Source: Hypsibius dujardini (lineage: Eukaryota > Tardigrada > Eutardigrada > Parachela > Hypsibiidae). From it: a stretch of DNA of 40,715 nt. The translations under genes were made by a program, and so were the position numbers. The notes under the pieces were generated by a model, which made no database searches, was not told the DNA's origin, and worked only from the letters and a program-made list of their open reading frames with translations. Positions 11,063-23,067 of the stretch are shown here, piece after piece (position 1 is the first letter of the stretch; every line of letters begins with the position of its first letter). The stretch is from the NCBI GenBank assembly GCA_001579985.1, contig LRSR01002802.1:1-40715 (forward strand), written 5' to 3'.

Positions 11063-14000
11063 AACGCGCCACTGGATACGGTGGTTTTCCAAGTCACTAC
11101 CAGCGACCAGGATAATCTCCCCCGCACAGTCTCAATTGTGAGTGTGGTATGCATTGTGAGCAGAATTTAGCAGTAAGGATGAAATACGGTTTTTACAGAT
11201 TTTTAATGAATTACGGCTTGAATAGGGAGTTTTAGATGCATGCAAAAAAGATAAATGTTTATTTATTGCAGGATTCTTGCACGCCAACGACACCGTGTCC
11301 GTTCTCTCTGCGATCGTCGAGTGGACCGTCATGTACCGATCCTTCAAGCTGCACGTTTGAAGCTGCGGGCGAAGCTCGTTACGATATCGTTCTGGGACGG
11401 ACTTTGGTTGATTCTACAGCTGCTATTCTCAGCATTCGGCTCATATTGGTGGTACGTAAAAAACAGAATACATGCAGACCACACGAGCCAGGGGCTAACA
11501 TCGGCAAAATCTAATGCTGCACTCTTTTTTCACTAAAATTTTGCCGTTACATATTACATCGTTGTTCTACAACCTGCAAAAAATAACACTCGTTCTGACT
11601 AAGAGACCAATAATTTTTTCGAAAATAAATCGAATCTTTCTGAAGTAGATGGAATTGGGAACACCCAGCCAAAAGACAGTGGGCCGCAGTCGTTTTGTTT
11701 CCCGGATCAACGCATACATACAGTATCTATCCCAAAAATTAATAAACTAATCATTTACGGGCGAGTGAATAATTTTGATAAACACAACGCCTCAGAAAAT
11801 TAAAACATTATTTCATGCTTTGAACTTTGCTTGATAAAACAAAATTAAAGGGCTAATAGGTATTTGTTTCTACTTTAATTATTTTAAATAATTTTCAAAA
11901 ACTCAGTTTTATGGGAAGAAACCGCCTCAGGCAGCTTTCTTGGATTTAAACGACGATAACATGTACGGCCATATGAATAAGTTATAGTAAAAGCCCAAGA
12001 CACTCAGGACGCACGAAAAGCCTAGAAGGAGAAGTAGTCATATCATGCCATGTGTGCCCCATTGTCGTACGAGTCCATACATTTCTGGTCAATTTTGTTC
12101 ATGATACAATATGAATGCACTAATTCAAAAGTTAATCAAATTAAGCCCATCCAAAGTTGTTCCTTTATATCGGGGGTGTGATCGGAAAACAATCCTCGGA
12201 TTGATACTTTTCAGAAAAGTCGCACTTACAAGAATTTATTGTTCCACAAAAAGTTTTTAATGTTACACAGATTTTGTACTAAGTCACATTATTTTAGCCC
12301 CTGAATTGAAAACCATTGTTGCATATATCAACGGCACATGTGCCAGAAACCATTGTTGACCTCAACAACTCGAACTATATTGATACGTTACAAAACAGGA
12401 TGGGATCACTTTGAATAATCCCAACCAGCAACACACCCTTTATGAGGAGCGCACAATTGCAGTGCTGCGGCCACCGGTGTTCACAGAGCGTCCAGTGTTC
12501 GCTGAAGTCAACGAAAACGACACAGCGGTAGGTGTCCTCTCTCAAGGAATGACCGGAATGAGGTGACTGACTGCCTAACAATCATATATGTGTATTTTTC
12601 GTATTTAATCGAAAGCAGACAAACCCTTTTTTAGGGATAGCTAAGTCTGGTTGTAGACAAAATTTGATCACAAGAACGCGGAGATTTTCTGCTTAAAGAC
12701 AGCGAGAGATTCACAACTCCACAGATCAGACGACGAGAGATCACTTACTATACAAATTTTCTCAACCGTACACGAAACACGTTGCCGCCGCCATTTCCGC
12801 GCTTTCAGCCGGCTTAAATTCGAGGGACCTTGCCCTAGTGAACTTCCCGTTACGCCTGTGTTTGTTCTTCAACAGGGCACCATCATCGTGACCGTCAAAG
12901 CAATTGATGACGACGACCACGGACCGCCGTCTGAAGTGGACTACTCAGTATGCGAACTGGAAACCTTCGAAGCCACTTCCTGCTCGTCGACGCCTGCGCG
13001 AGTTCGGATTGAGAAGATTCCAGCCACCGGACAGGGGAGAGTTTTGCTCAGCACTACAAATCAACTTTCATCTCTCGTTGGTAATTTCCTTTTCATAAGA
13101 ATTACGGTAAGTAATCATCTGAACGAATTTGGCATGCACTAAATAATATGCTATGGGCATTTTAATCAACAAAAATGATAGTCTACTAAATAACTTATGT
13201 GGGCAAACATTGCAATGAAAAAGGCGACCAAAATGGACACGCTGAGGCTGTCTACGGATCTGCCGCCGCTTTGTATTCTTGTCAACGATGTCAACAATAA
13301 TTCACCGGTATTCCAAAGCTTGAGTTCTGTTGGTGAGAGCCTAGAACACGAGATCACAGAATTCAAAGCGAGCATTCGGGAGAATGCCGTCGTTGGAACA
13401 GCCGTCGAATTCGCTGACCAATCCGCCATTCGTATTTCGGATTTGTTTGACCTGGTATGCGCATGCACAAGCAGTAAATAGGAAAATCATTGCCTATGAT
13501 GAAGAATAAAAAACCACTTTCTCTCAACGTATTGGAGTGCAATCTCTACATTACCATATAACAAGGACCAATTATCAATGCTTGTCTTAGATCAAACGCT
13601 CCTCCTGAAAACCTATTCCTCTTGTATGATTTTATATAATACTGCTTGCCGGGGCAAGACTCTGTTTAATTGGGAAAAGTTAAAGAAGTTACAAAGAAAT
13701 TGGATCATTTCTGGCCCAGTAATAAACAGCAATTTCCAATATTCTTTTTCTTTCTTTTTTTGACATCCCCAAATTTAAAATGTTATTTGGGATCGATTAG
13801 CATCAGCACACATTTTTCGAAAATCTGCGGCGGAGCTACAGGCCCTGACGAACCCAACCCAGATAATACAGTACAGTTCAAAATCCTGGGTTGATGAAGA
13901 TTGATTTGCAAAAAAATTGAGTCAGTGGGTGTCAACAAAAGAGTATAAGAAAAAAATTTCATAAATGTATTTTTATACCTGAGATTGGAATCTTCCAGTG

Positions 14001-17000
14001 TGGTGCACAAGGAGATTCGAATGATACCCCGGGTAGAAAAGTTAGAGGTCACCTTGCAGCCCCGGGAACGAGGGGATCCGCATGGAGAATCACTTTAGCG
14101 GAGACCTCTAAATTTTCAAAACAATTCAAGATACTAGAGAGATGCGGTACGATAAATGGATAAAATATGGCGACGAAAGTCTTAACAGCTTTCGCGGAAA
14201 CGATGCGCTGATCAACTCGATCAGGCTCGATCGAGGTGGGATAGATGAGCAAACGTGATCATCACAATATAGGTTCTCAGAAAACGTAGTTTGAGTCACG
14301 ATCTGAAACTGGCAACTGGTAATTGATCCCTAGTGATCTCTAATGAGCAGCACAACAGACGCATACAATTATCGGCTATTCATTATCGCCTATATTTTAT
14401 GCTCGATCTTTCCTAACACACGCTGTGCGACGTTCGTAGGGTGTAAATGCACAATTTCGCCTGAGTGTCATCGGCCCAAGTGGAAACACCTTCGAGGCAT
14501 ATCCTACCAACATCATTCAAGACATGGCATTTCTCACCGTTCGCGTCAAGAATAACACAGCACTCGATGCTGAAACCGTCAAGGGAGGCATCATGGAAGT
14601 CCGAATACGGGCGACCAGCACCGAGCCGGCGGTTGGCTCTGGGGTAGGGTCATTTTGGGTCCCGGAGCTGGTCCTCCAAGTCACTATCGTAGACATGAAC
14701 GATAATCCTACTTTTTACACGGTATGATAAGCACAATGCCATAAACGCGATGCCCTGCACTCTGGCATGTTTTCGAGGAAAAAAATTGGGCTGAATAGAA
14801 AGAGCAACCTTAAATAATTTTTTTATCGATTTGACAAAGACAGTTTTTTATAGTGAAACAAATGTCTTTGTAGTGACTTTGTTAATCTCATTGAAGTTTT
14901 GCCGTTCAGCCCATGTTCGGTGGTGAGTGCGGCAGCTCCTCGCCTATGTTGACCGTTTGGGAGACTATCTTTAATGGGACGAGGGTTTCTGTCTTCGAAA
15001 TGGGAAGCCACGTGCGGGACAGCGACGTCGACCCGATTAACCGCAACGACGTTCAATTCTACCTTAAGGATCAGACGCAGGTCCGCCAGTTTGCTGTTTC
15101 TGCACAAGGGAAGCTGGAGGTTATCGGCCCATTAGACTACGAGAAAGTTCAGCTGCATCGTGTCCGCATTGGGGTAGACAACATAGGTATGACCTTAGCG
15201 TTTTATTGTTTGATTAGATCAAGGGTGCTAACTGTACATTTGCGCTCTCACACTCCAGGGAGGTGATCGGTGCACCTCTGGATATCCGGTCTGTCAATGG
15301 TCATTCGTGCTTCTGGGGGGAGGGGGCATAGAGCTAAAATCTATCCTCACTGGATGGATTCAGGGTCACGTTAACCAACACATTGCACATTTGTAGACAA
15401 ATATACAGACAACTAGCCAATTAAAGTGCGGACAGTTTGAGATATGCCAATTATTCAGCAAGGCCATGTCCAATTATTTCACAAAACTGATTAGTTACAC
15501 AACCTAGGCTAGCATTTTCCTCTGATAAAAGTCACTCGTCTAAGCAATTGGATTAATTTTATGAACGATATAGTCACAAAATCTGAAATCGTGGTAATGG
15601 CGGAAATTTCATACGATCTCGCCCAATTGTGCAACTAAAATGATTTTCGTTTTATATGTCTCTGATACGGTCTTTCCCTGAAAATTTTTGGCGGATCAAC
15701 GGATATCACTTTAGTATTGTTTTTTTTTGTTTACTTACTATGTGAAATTACGAAGAAAGTCCATGTGTTACTGATTGAAAAGGATCTTTCTGTAAAATTA
15801 AGCATGGTTGTATTACAATTGTACGTTTTATGGAATAAGATTGTTGAATCACTTTCTCGATGTAGTTATACTTTTGGTTTGGGTAACCCTATAATGTGAC
15901 CGTTTATGCTTACTTTGAAATCAAACCGGGCAATGACGGGGCAAGAGGAACTGAACAAATGTCATTTTAGTATAACCCCTCTTCTTCATGTATAAGCCGG
16001 CTCTGCATTTGCTGAAAAAAGTATCAATAGACTTCTATGGTGTATGTATCAACTCGTAACAGATAACCTCTTAATTTGATTTCAGTAAGCCTAACTGCTG
16101 ACTACTCAAATAATTCAAGAATCAGTGTTTGGGGTAGTTAGGTGTTCTGTTGTTGATTTTAAAAATTGGTCGCATTTTGAGGGTCCGCATAACTTCCGTA
16201 CTTTCTCAGGCGTTAAAAAAATGAAATTTGCGTCAAATATTTATGCTGCATGACACCGTGTTAAACACAATAAAAGGTCTTTTTTACTTACTAAAGTTCA
16301 TGTTGACTGATAAACGTCGCAGTGGTTAGCTTTAAATTTCGATTTCGAGTAGGCGGATCGGCAGATTTGCAAAAAGCATCCTAAAACGTATCCGCAAAAC
16401 TCGATTCGAAGTCTTGATTCACCGAATTGCTTTACCTCCCAAAGCGGGAGCTAATTTGAACCTTGAAAAATTACCCTTTTGCGTGAGAGTACTGTATTTA
16501 TTGTTTTTATCTGTTCTTTTTGTAGGTCGAGATGGAGTGATACAGACGACCCAGTGTTCTTTCCCAGTGGCAGTCGTTGACTCCAATGACGAACTGCCTT
16601 ACTTCACCGGTCTTCCGACTCTAACCTTCTCCGTGGACGAGAACTGGACCGGGTCAATCTGGCAGGGCATCATCACAGCCGCGGATGCCGACGCGACGGC
16701 AAACTTAACCTTCTCCATGACACTTGATCAAGCTTTCGACCCAGATGGGCTACAAGTCCCTGACTTCCCCCTCCTCGACCACATTACCATCAGCACCCAG
16801 TGTCCCTCACCACCGGCATTTCCGCTTTGGCGTGGGCAGCTGAGGGTGCGGCGTTCGCTGGATCGGGAAATGGTTGCCACCATTCTGGCCATCGTCACTG
16901 TCACCGACCAAGCGGCCGAGGAACCACGCTCACAAACTGTCACGACGACAATCAGCATCACCGTCAACGACCTCAACGACAACTCCCCGGACGTGCGATT

Positions 17001-17409
17001 CAATGGCCAAGCAATACCGCAGCTGGGGAACGTCACCGTCGACGTGACAGAACGCACACGTCAGGAAGTCCATCTGAACTTGTACGTCAGCGATCAAGAC
17101 TCTGTGCCTAAGACACCGCCCTTTTTCCACGAAATCCTCAACCTAGATCCGACATACCAAAACCACATCGCTGTGGAAACGAAAGACAACGGACTGATCC
17201 GTGTCAAAACTCTTCTCCCGTTCGAGTATAGACACATTCAAAGTCTCACGTTCCAACTGGTGATTCGCGATGCGAAAGAGGGTTTCGCAATGCGAACCAT
17301 AATAGCCGTTACGTTGGTGATCATTGACGTGAATAACTTCTTGCCTCGCATAACTATTAGAGACTTTGTGAATTCTAAAACAAAGCCTATAGAACAACCT
17401 AGCGAATAG
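11063..17409 (+). CDS. Cadherin-repeat protein, partial, 8 recognised exons (about six EC repeats)
   Basis: Exons: 11063-11137, 11272-11451, 12399-12527, 12876-13106, 13224-13454, 14440-14721, 14910-15186 and 16526-17409. All junctions are phase 0 except the last (phase 1), and the frame stays open throughout. Cadherins are calcium-dependent adhesion or polarity proteins at the cell surface. Linker motifs recur at EC spacing: RPVFAEVNEND, ILVNDVNNNSPVF, IVDMNDNPTFYT, VVDSNDELPYFT, ITVNDLNDNSPDV and VIIDVNNFLPR. EC interiors show TVVFQVTTSDQD, GTIIVTVKAIDDDD, FAVSAQGKLEVIGPLDYE and LRVRRSLDREM. Repeats are divergent and some calcium ligands are replaced (SNDEL, VNNFL). The 5' end and signal peptide were not found. 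The acceptor at 13223 is poor. The last exon runs to a TAG at 17407-17409 just after the sixth repeat, with no membrane segment: either a secreted or truncated form, or the gene splices onward at an unseen donor. Confidence 0.85.
13780..13880. repeat. Fragment of the GGCGGAGCTA palindromic MITE family
   Basis: GATCGATTAGCATCAGCA followed by GCGGCGGAGCTACAGG matches the left arm of the element at 37634-38114 (CGATTGGCATCAGCAGAATC, GGGCGGAGCTACAGG). The rest of the element is not recognisable, so this appears to be a decayed or truncated copy inside a cadherin intron. Confidence 0.5.
15187..16525 (+). other. Cadherin intron of 1.3 kb
   Basis: Bounded by donor ATAG|GTATGA and acceptor CTTTTTGTAG. 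It is AT-rich with no exon-like block. A short G-rich patch (GGGGGGAGGGGG) lies near 15315. Confidence 0.8.
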
Positions 17410-19125
17410 TCATGCAGCATTTCATGTTACTAGCAGTACACCATCAGAAATATAGCGATGGCATTATGGTGTATTGTATACCATACTAGTACAACCTGTG
17501 TCCAAAACTCGTGTCATTGTGTCCTTACGGTTTGATATAAATTAGCCTAGTGTACCCTATCAAATGGTTATGTCATCGTGTCATAGTGTCATTACGGTAT
17601 GATATATGCTAGCCTAGCATGCCCTGTCAGATGCTCGTTCCTAGCCTAAATCGATCTTGTCTTTATCGATTGAGCCAACTGAACATTAAATTGCCTTAAA
17701 GGCGTGCCTTTTATGGACCAAAAGCACTGATTTGTTATTTATGGGAAGTCGCGTAGAGTACAATCGAATCGAAAATAAGAAAACAACAAATATGGCCGGC
17801 AACCTAGGAAAATACGACGAAAATACATTCATGACTTTCGTAAGGCTGCGATTGCATATGACCATATTTAAAACTTACCCGGACAATTACTGCATGTTTT
17901 CTTATATTACAGAAGCTTTATCCAACCAAGTTGAGACAGTTTTTTATACATTTTTTATCAAGTTCCCATTTTCCTGATTTTTCAAACTATTTTTTTATGG
18001 AAACCCATGATTCCATTTACCAGGTTATGTGATCATAATACAATATTTGGAACTCGAATGAAAACTAAACGAATTATTAAAATTATTATCAACTAGGGCG
18101 TGAGAATCTCAATATTGAAACTACTGGAAAATCTGCAGCCTGATGGCTTGGAAGTTTCTGATTTTTTGTTCTTTGATATGCTCTTTTGAAATCGTTTTAG
18201 TTCCGTTCGGCCATTAATTTTCCTTCTAGAATTGCTGGGAAAGTACAAATTTTGTCAACCGGACAGTGGGCTGTCGTCGGTAAACAAAACGGCTTATCGC
18301 GGGAGGATGGTATCATTGGAGTTTGGACCAAAACAATAAAAATGGCTAATTTTTCATTCTGATTTGAATGGGATACTCGGTTTTGTGCTCTAGAATTTGA
18401 TGTGCTTGAGAGGATGAAAAATAATTAAAAAAACTACTTTTTTCGTCATCCATAAAGATGGTGACTCTCGACACCGCCATTTGTTTAGGAATTTTACTTC
18501 GATTTCGAAAAATGTTTATTAGTGTTTGCGGGCATGAACGCTTTATTTGACGGTGTAATATTGAACATATTGGAATATTGGAGCTCTCGGACTCCATAAA
18601 ACGTCACTTTAATATCTGAGTTAACCGTTATGAGCACCCCGACCAGCTCGGATGCGAAATGGTCTCAATACCCTGATGGAAAAAAGTGCAGTCATGTGAC
18701 GGGGCTCCTTGCCGGGTCTTTTTTTATTTTTTTTTAAATCTTTCATCTCAAATGCATTAACGAGATGTCTAAGTTATAATCACGCAAGAGAATTTGACAG
18801 TGACTGCAACAGATTGCAAGAAATTGTTCTTTGGTATCCCCGCATTCAAAATGGCTGCCTGACTCTCTTTTATTCCCACCCTGATTTTTCCTTCATCGAT
18901 ATTTTTCACCTAATGAAACATTCCTCAGAATTATAAGGTTGATTTGCATCCTTGGGAAAAATTTGAAGTTAAAAAACGAGTTACTTCTTATGCTAAAAAA
19001 TAAACCGCTGTGAGAATCTGGGAAAAAATGGGTTATCAAACTTCAAAACTAATTTTGTTTCGAGTTTTGGAAAAGATTATTAAGATATTGCTCTTTCGCA
19101 TATCACATAAGTGTTAATAAGTTGG
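17410..19125. other. Non-coding interval between cadherin and LINE
   Basis: It starts at the cadherin stop and may include its 3' UTR. It holds a two-copy tandem repeat (17511-17644) and one copy of a 35-bp motif that recurs inverted near 25.1 kb. No domain-bearing exon or membrane segment that could finish the cadherin was seen. Confidence 0.5.
17511..17644 (+). repeat. Two-copy tandem repeat, 67-bp unit
   Basis: Copies start at 17511 and 17578, each opening GTGTCAT.GTGTC.TTACGG and containing TAGCCTAG and CCCT.TCA.ATG. Identity is roughly 80%. It lies 100 bp downstream of the cadherin stop codon. Confidence 0.8.
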
Positions 19126-19240
19126 TGTTTTACGTTTACGTTTACGTTTACGTTACGTTACACTTAGTTTTCTTCGTCGACGATTGAGCGGGACTATTTG
19201 GATTCAGTCTTTGGGGAGGATCAACAACCATCAACCCGCA

Positions 19241-20161
19241 ATGGAGGATCTGCAGACCGTCCTCGCCAAGATGGTCAACATCAATGCGCTTACCGGCCAG
19301 AAATCGGCTACCACTCAAGCTGTTCTGAAGAACCTAATGCCTCTTTTTGAATCCATCGTAGAAACGCACACCGCGATGTCCAGCGAACTGGCCACAATGA
19401 AAAAAGATTTGGATGCCGCCATCACTAAAATCGCTGTCATGGAAAAAGCTCGTACAACTTTGCCGGAGTTCACCAACAACGACACCTAACGTCCCAGCGT
19501 GACTTACCATCAGAAACATGTCAGAATTCCTTCTTTGGGGCAAGAGGAAATCCGTGAAAGTCGTCCGAGTGCAAACCAACACCACGTCCCTCAATCAAGC
19601 AATCGATCAACCGAACAAACCGCTGGAAGTGCAAGCATTAAATCTGACAATCAATCGAACGGTCTCTTGAACGATCAAAATAAAACCAATCAATCAATCG
19701 GTCAATCATGGTCAGTCGTAACATCCAAATACCGTCCCGTTGTTCGCGGGACGGCCAAAACCGTAACTGTGACCACAAATGACGGCCTTGTCAAAAAGAC
19801 ACTTTGTGGACGGCTTCAACTTCGACACGAACCGCGCAAAGATTTTTGCGTGCGTGGATTACCTAACTTGCGTGACTCAGACAGTACTACCATTGATGAC
19901 TACAACAACTCGGTTAAAGCAGACCTGGAGCAACTTGGGAGCCGCATCCGTTTTGTCGCCATCAAGGAGAGAGCCAATGATGACAAGCGTGGAACCACCT
20001 ACGCTAGAATCGGCACATATGTCTATCAGGAGGAGGCCCTGCTGGGCGCCAACTGCCCAACTAACATCACGGTGCGGGATTGGCAATACTTCCCCCGAAC
20101 GGACACCCGAACACTCAATCGATCAATCAATCACGCAAGCACTCAGCAGTCGGGAAACTAA
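19241..20161 (+). pseudogene. LINE ORF1 with in-frame stop
   Basis: The ATG at 19241 opens MEDLQTVLAKMVNINALTG, and the frame continues to the TAA at 20159-20161. One internal TAA at 19487-19489 breaks it. The N-terminal part is heptad-like (MKKDLDAAITKIAVMEK), consistent with the coiled coil of LINE ORF1 proteins. The middle is polar and rich in Q, N and S, partly from AATC repeats. The C-terminal part (RKDFCVRGLPN onward) resembles an RNA-binding ORF1 region only loosely. The expected role is an RNA-binding particle protein in retrotransposition, by position rather than by a proven domain. Confidence 0.6.
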
Positions 20162-22339
20162 TTGCTAAGCCATCTTCAAAGATCAATCAACTGCATGTAA
20201 ACTGTAGTGGAAGCTTCAATAATCTCTCTTTTCAGCTCAGTAACATTGTTAGTATATCAAATAAATCATCTGGTATAAAGCTGTTTGTTCTAGTGCAGAT
20301 GTGACTGGTCTCGTCGAAACGCGTGATTGCGTTGACTATCCGGACAGCAAGTTCGCCGATCTGCGTTGTTTTAATGTTTTCAGAAAGCCACGCAATGTCA
20401 ACGGTGGAGGCGTGGCAATCGTTTGCCGGAGGGCGTTGAGGGAATATCGCCGGAAAGACCTTGAACCTTCTCGCCTTGAAACAATTTTTATTGAAATTTC
20501 TATCTCTAATCTGGTTCTATGCGTGTTTTATGGAGCACCATCATCCATTCGGGATTCTCTGCCTGCACTATTTGACCACTTCCGGACTCTGCCCCAGCAG
20601 ATCATCAACCGCCTTATCCTGATGGGTGACTTTAACACACCTGAAGTTGACTGGAAGAACGGTTTGGCTAGTTGTACACATTCGCAATCATCGATCAACT
20701 TTTGTGTTGAATTCGGGTTAAAACAACTGGTCACCTTTCCAACCCGCGTCAAAAACACGCTCGATCTTATTTTTGTTCCCCCCTCTTTTCCTGTTGTTTC
20801 AGTTGATCCCGTCTCGCCACCCGGCCCTAAGTGTGACCATGTTGCCATTAAACTTCAATCTGCCGTCCGACCTCGCCAGTTGAAGCGAACGGTGAAGCAC
20901 CGGTGGATTTTCAACCAAGAGCAATCAGATGCGTTCCGCCTCAGTTTCTCATCAGTTGACTGGTTCCTTCAACTAAATGGCAAATCTCCAACGGACCAGG
21001 CCACGACCCTCGAAGAAATCGTACCACAACTGCAACTCTATTCCACAAGTTCGTCCCTTACCGATTGAGGCATGGGGAAGTTCAGTGCCCATTATTAGTT
21101 AGACGAGCGGTTAAACGACGCGATGTTCTCTTCCGTCAATTCCGAGCTGCCCCACCTGGTGCGCACCGAGAACATTGCCGATTGCGGTGGAAAGTGCAGA
21201 GCCGCTTGGCTGACCGGATCACCCATCGTTTTGACACAGGCCGAATTATGGATGCCGCCACTGCGACACGGAACCCTCAGAAGTTTTGGAATTTTATCAA
21301 ACAACAATCGATGTTCAGTCTGTTCCACTACTAAAATGTTTCAATTCTGAGTTGTTTGTTTTTACAGAAAGAGAGAAAGCAAACCTGCTGAATTCTTTTT
21401 TTCAAGTTGTCAGCCCATTGCTCATTGCCACTCTGTGCCGTCTACTCCCCTTGATTGTCCAGACATTCGGATAACGCCATCGCAAGTCCGAAATGTGCTT
21501 CAAGGGCTGAACACAGCTAAAGCCAGTGGCCCGTTCAAATTGACCAACAAACTGCTGAAGGAATGTGGCGAATCCATCGTTTGGCCGCTTGTGCTCTTGT
21601 TTAACAATTGTTTGGCTCTTGGTTTTTTTCCAGACACTTGGAAAAAGTCTTTCATCTCCCATTCTTAAAGGATCTGGTGACATCACCACCTGCGCCAGTT
21701 TCAAACCAATTGCTCTTTTGGCTCTAATATCTAAATGTGCTGAAGTTGTCTTTTCTAGTTTGCTTCGGGAGCATCTGGAGAAAAATCACCTCATTACGAA
21801 TGAACAATTTAGATTTCGCGCCAGACGCTTAACAGAACTGCTCCTCACGACTACCATCCAAGAGTGGATGGACGCTGTCGATGCCGGGTTTGAAGTTGAC
21901 GTCATCTTTCTTGATTGCCAAAAAGCATTTGACCGTGCTGACCACCAAACTCTTTTCCAGTCTCTCTGTGATTTGGGTGTAAATTTAAAATTTGTGTCTC
22001 TGATTTCTAATTATCTCTGCAGGCGATCACAGGTCACCGTTGTGGATGGAGTGCAGTCGGCTCCCATTGCTGTCACTAGTTCAACGCCAAATTTCCGTCA
22101 GATCTGGCCCAGATCTGGTGAAATCCTCCATATATTGTCGCACGAGATCTGGCAAACTTAACATACTATTCTTGGCAAGAATGTTGGGTGAGAAATCCGG
22201 CATTTCTCGCCAGAAATCTCTGAAAAGTATCTGACGAGATCTCCGCCAGATCTCACCAGAATGGTCAATTACAATTCGTCATTCTCCCGCCATTCAGCCA
22301 TTGCTTAATTAAGCTATTATCGTTAAATCTCGTGAAGTA

Positions 22340-22440
22340 CAGACCAATAACAATGAAATACCGTCTTGTTTTGATTGGTCAAAGAAACAACATGAACCAC
22401 GCCTCTGAGACAACAGCAACCGAAAATGCATAAATAGCGA
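22340..22440 (+). promoter_or_regulatory. Promoter-like block within the nested element
   Basis: ACCAATAAC (about 22343) and TGATTGGTCA (about 22372) are CCAAT boxes in opposite orientations. GCATAAATAG (about 22428) is a TATA-like box about 50 bp further on. The spacing suits a Pol II promoter reading rightward, but no ORF of substance follows. This is motif-level evidence only. Confidence 0.25.
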
Positions 22441-22736
22441 ACTCCGAAAAGAAAGGAGAACCCTTTTCCAAACAAACGTTAAATAATATTCACGTTCGAA
22501 AATTGTCCGCAGTCAATTCAGACAGAAAAGAAACTCCAGATAGCGCGACCAAAATAAAGAACAATGTTAACTAAAAAAACATGAAATTTTAATTATTTTT
22601 GTAGCACGTTTTCCGGATTGTGATGAGTTCCCTGATAAAAAACCAATGAATATTTAGTATCCAAATCTATCCGCCTAGAGTTAATCAATCTGCGTCTTTT
22701 TGGTTGTACAGTAGCATCTCCTACTTATGTCGGTCC

Positions 22737-22990
22737 ATACATATGCCTGCCTGCCTGTCTATTTGTGTGTTTGTCTGTCTGTCCGTCTGTCTGTTTGTTT
22801 GTTTGTTTATCTGTTTAACTGTCTGTTTGTCTGTCTGTCTGTGTGCCTGCCGCGCTGTATGTCTGTATGCCTATGTGTCTGTCGGTTCGCCTGTATATTT
22901 ATTTGCCTGCATGTTTGTCTTTCCATCTGTCTGTCAGTCTGTCAGTCTGTCTGTCAGTCTGTCTGTCTGTTTGTCTGTATGTCTGTCTGC

Positions 22991-23037
<47 letters not shown>

Positions 23038-23067
23038 CCTGTCTGCCTGTTTGTCTGTCTGTCTGGT
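22737..23067 (+). repeat. Degenerate (TGTC)n microsatellite, about 330 bp
   Basis: Tandem TGTC/TGCC/TGTT tetranucleotides, purest between 22970 and 23065. Long cysteine/valine/leucine/serine ORFs in all + frames and QTDR-repeat ORFs on the minus strand are by-products of the repeat, not genes. It is the same motif and orientation as the one in Mp20 intron 3. Confidence 0.95.

Noticed and set aside
16728-17130. Minus-strand and alternative-frame ORFs opposite the cadherin exon
   Set aside because: Shadows of the long cadherin exon, whose + frame carries the cadherin motifs.
17732-17977. 81-codon + strand ORF
   Set aside because: AT-rich, no domain; interesting only because part of it lies in the 35-bp motif repeated at 25.1 kb.
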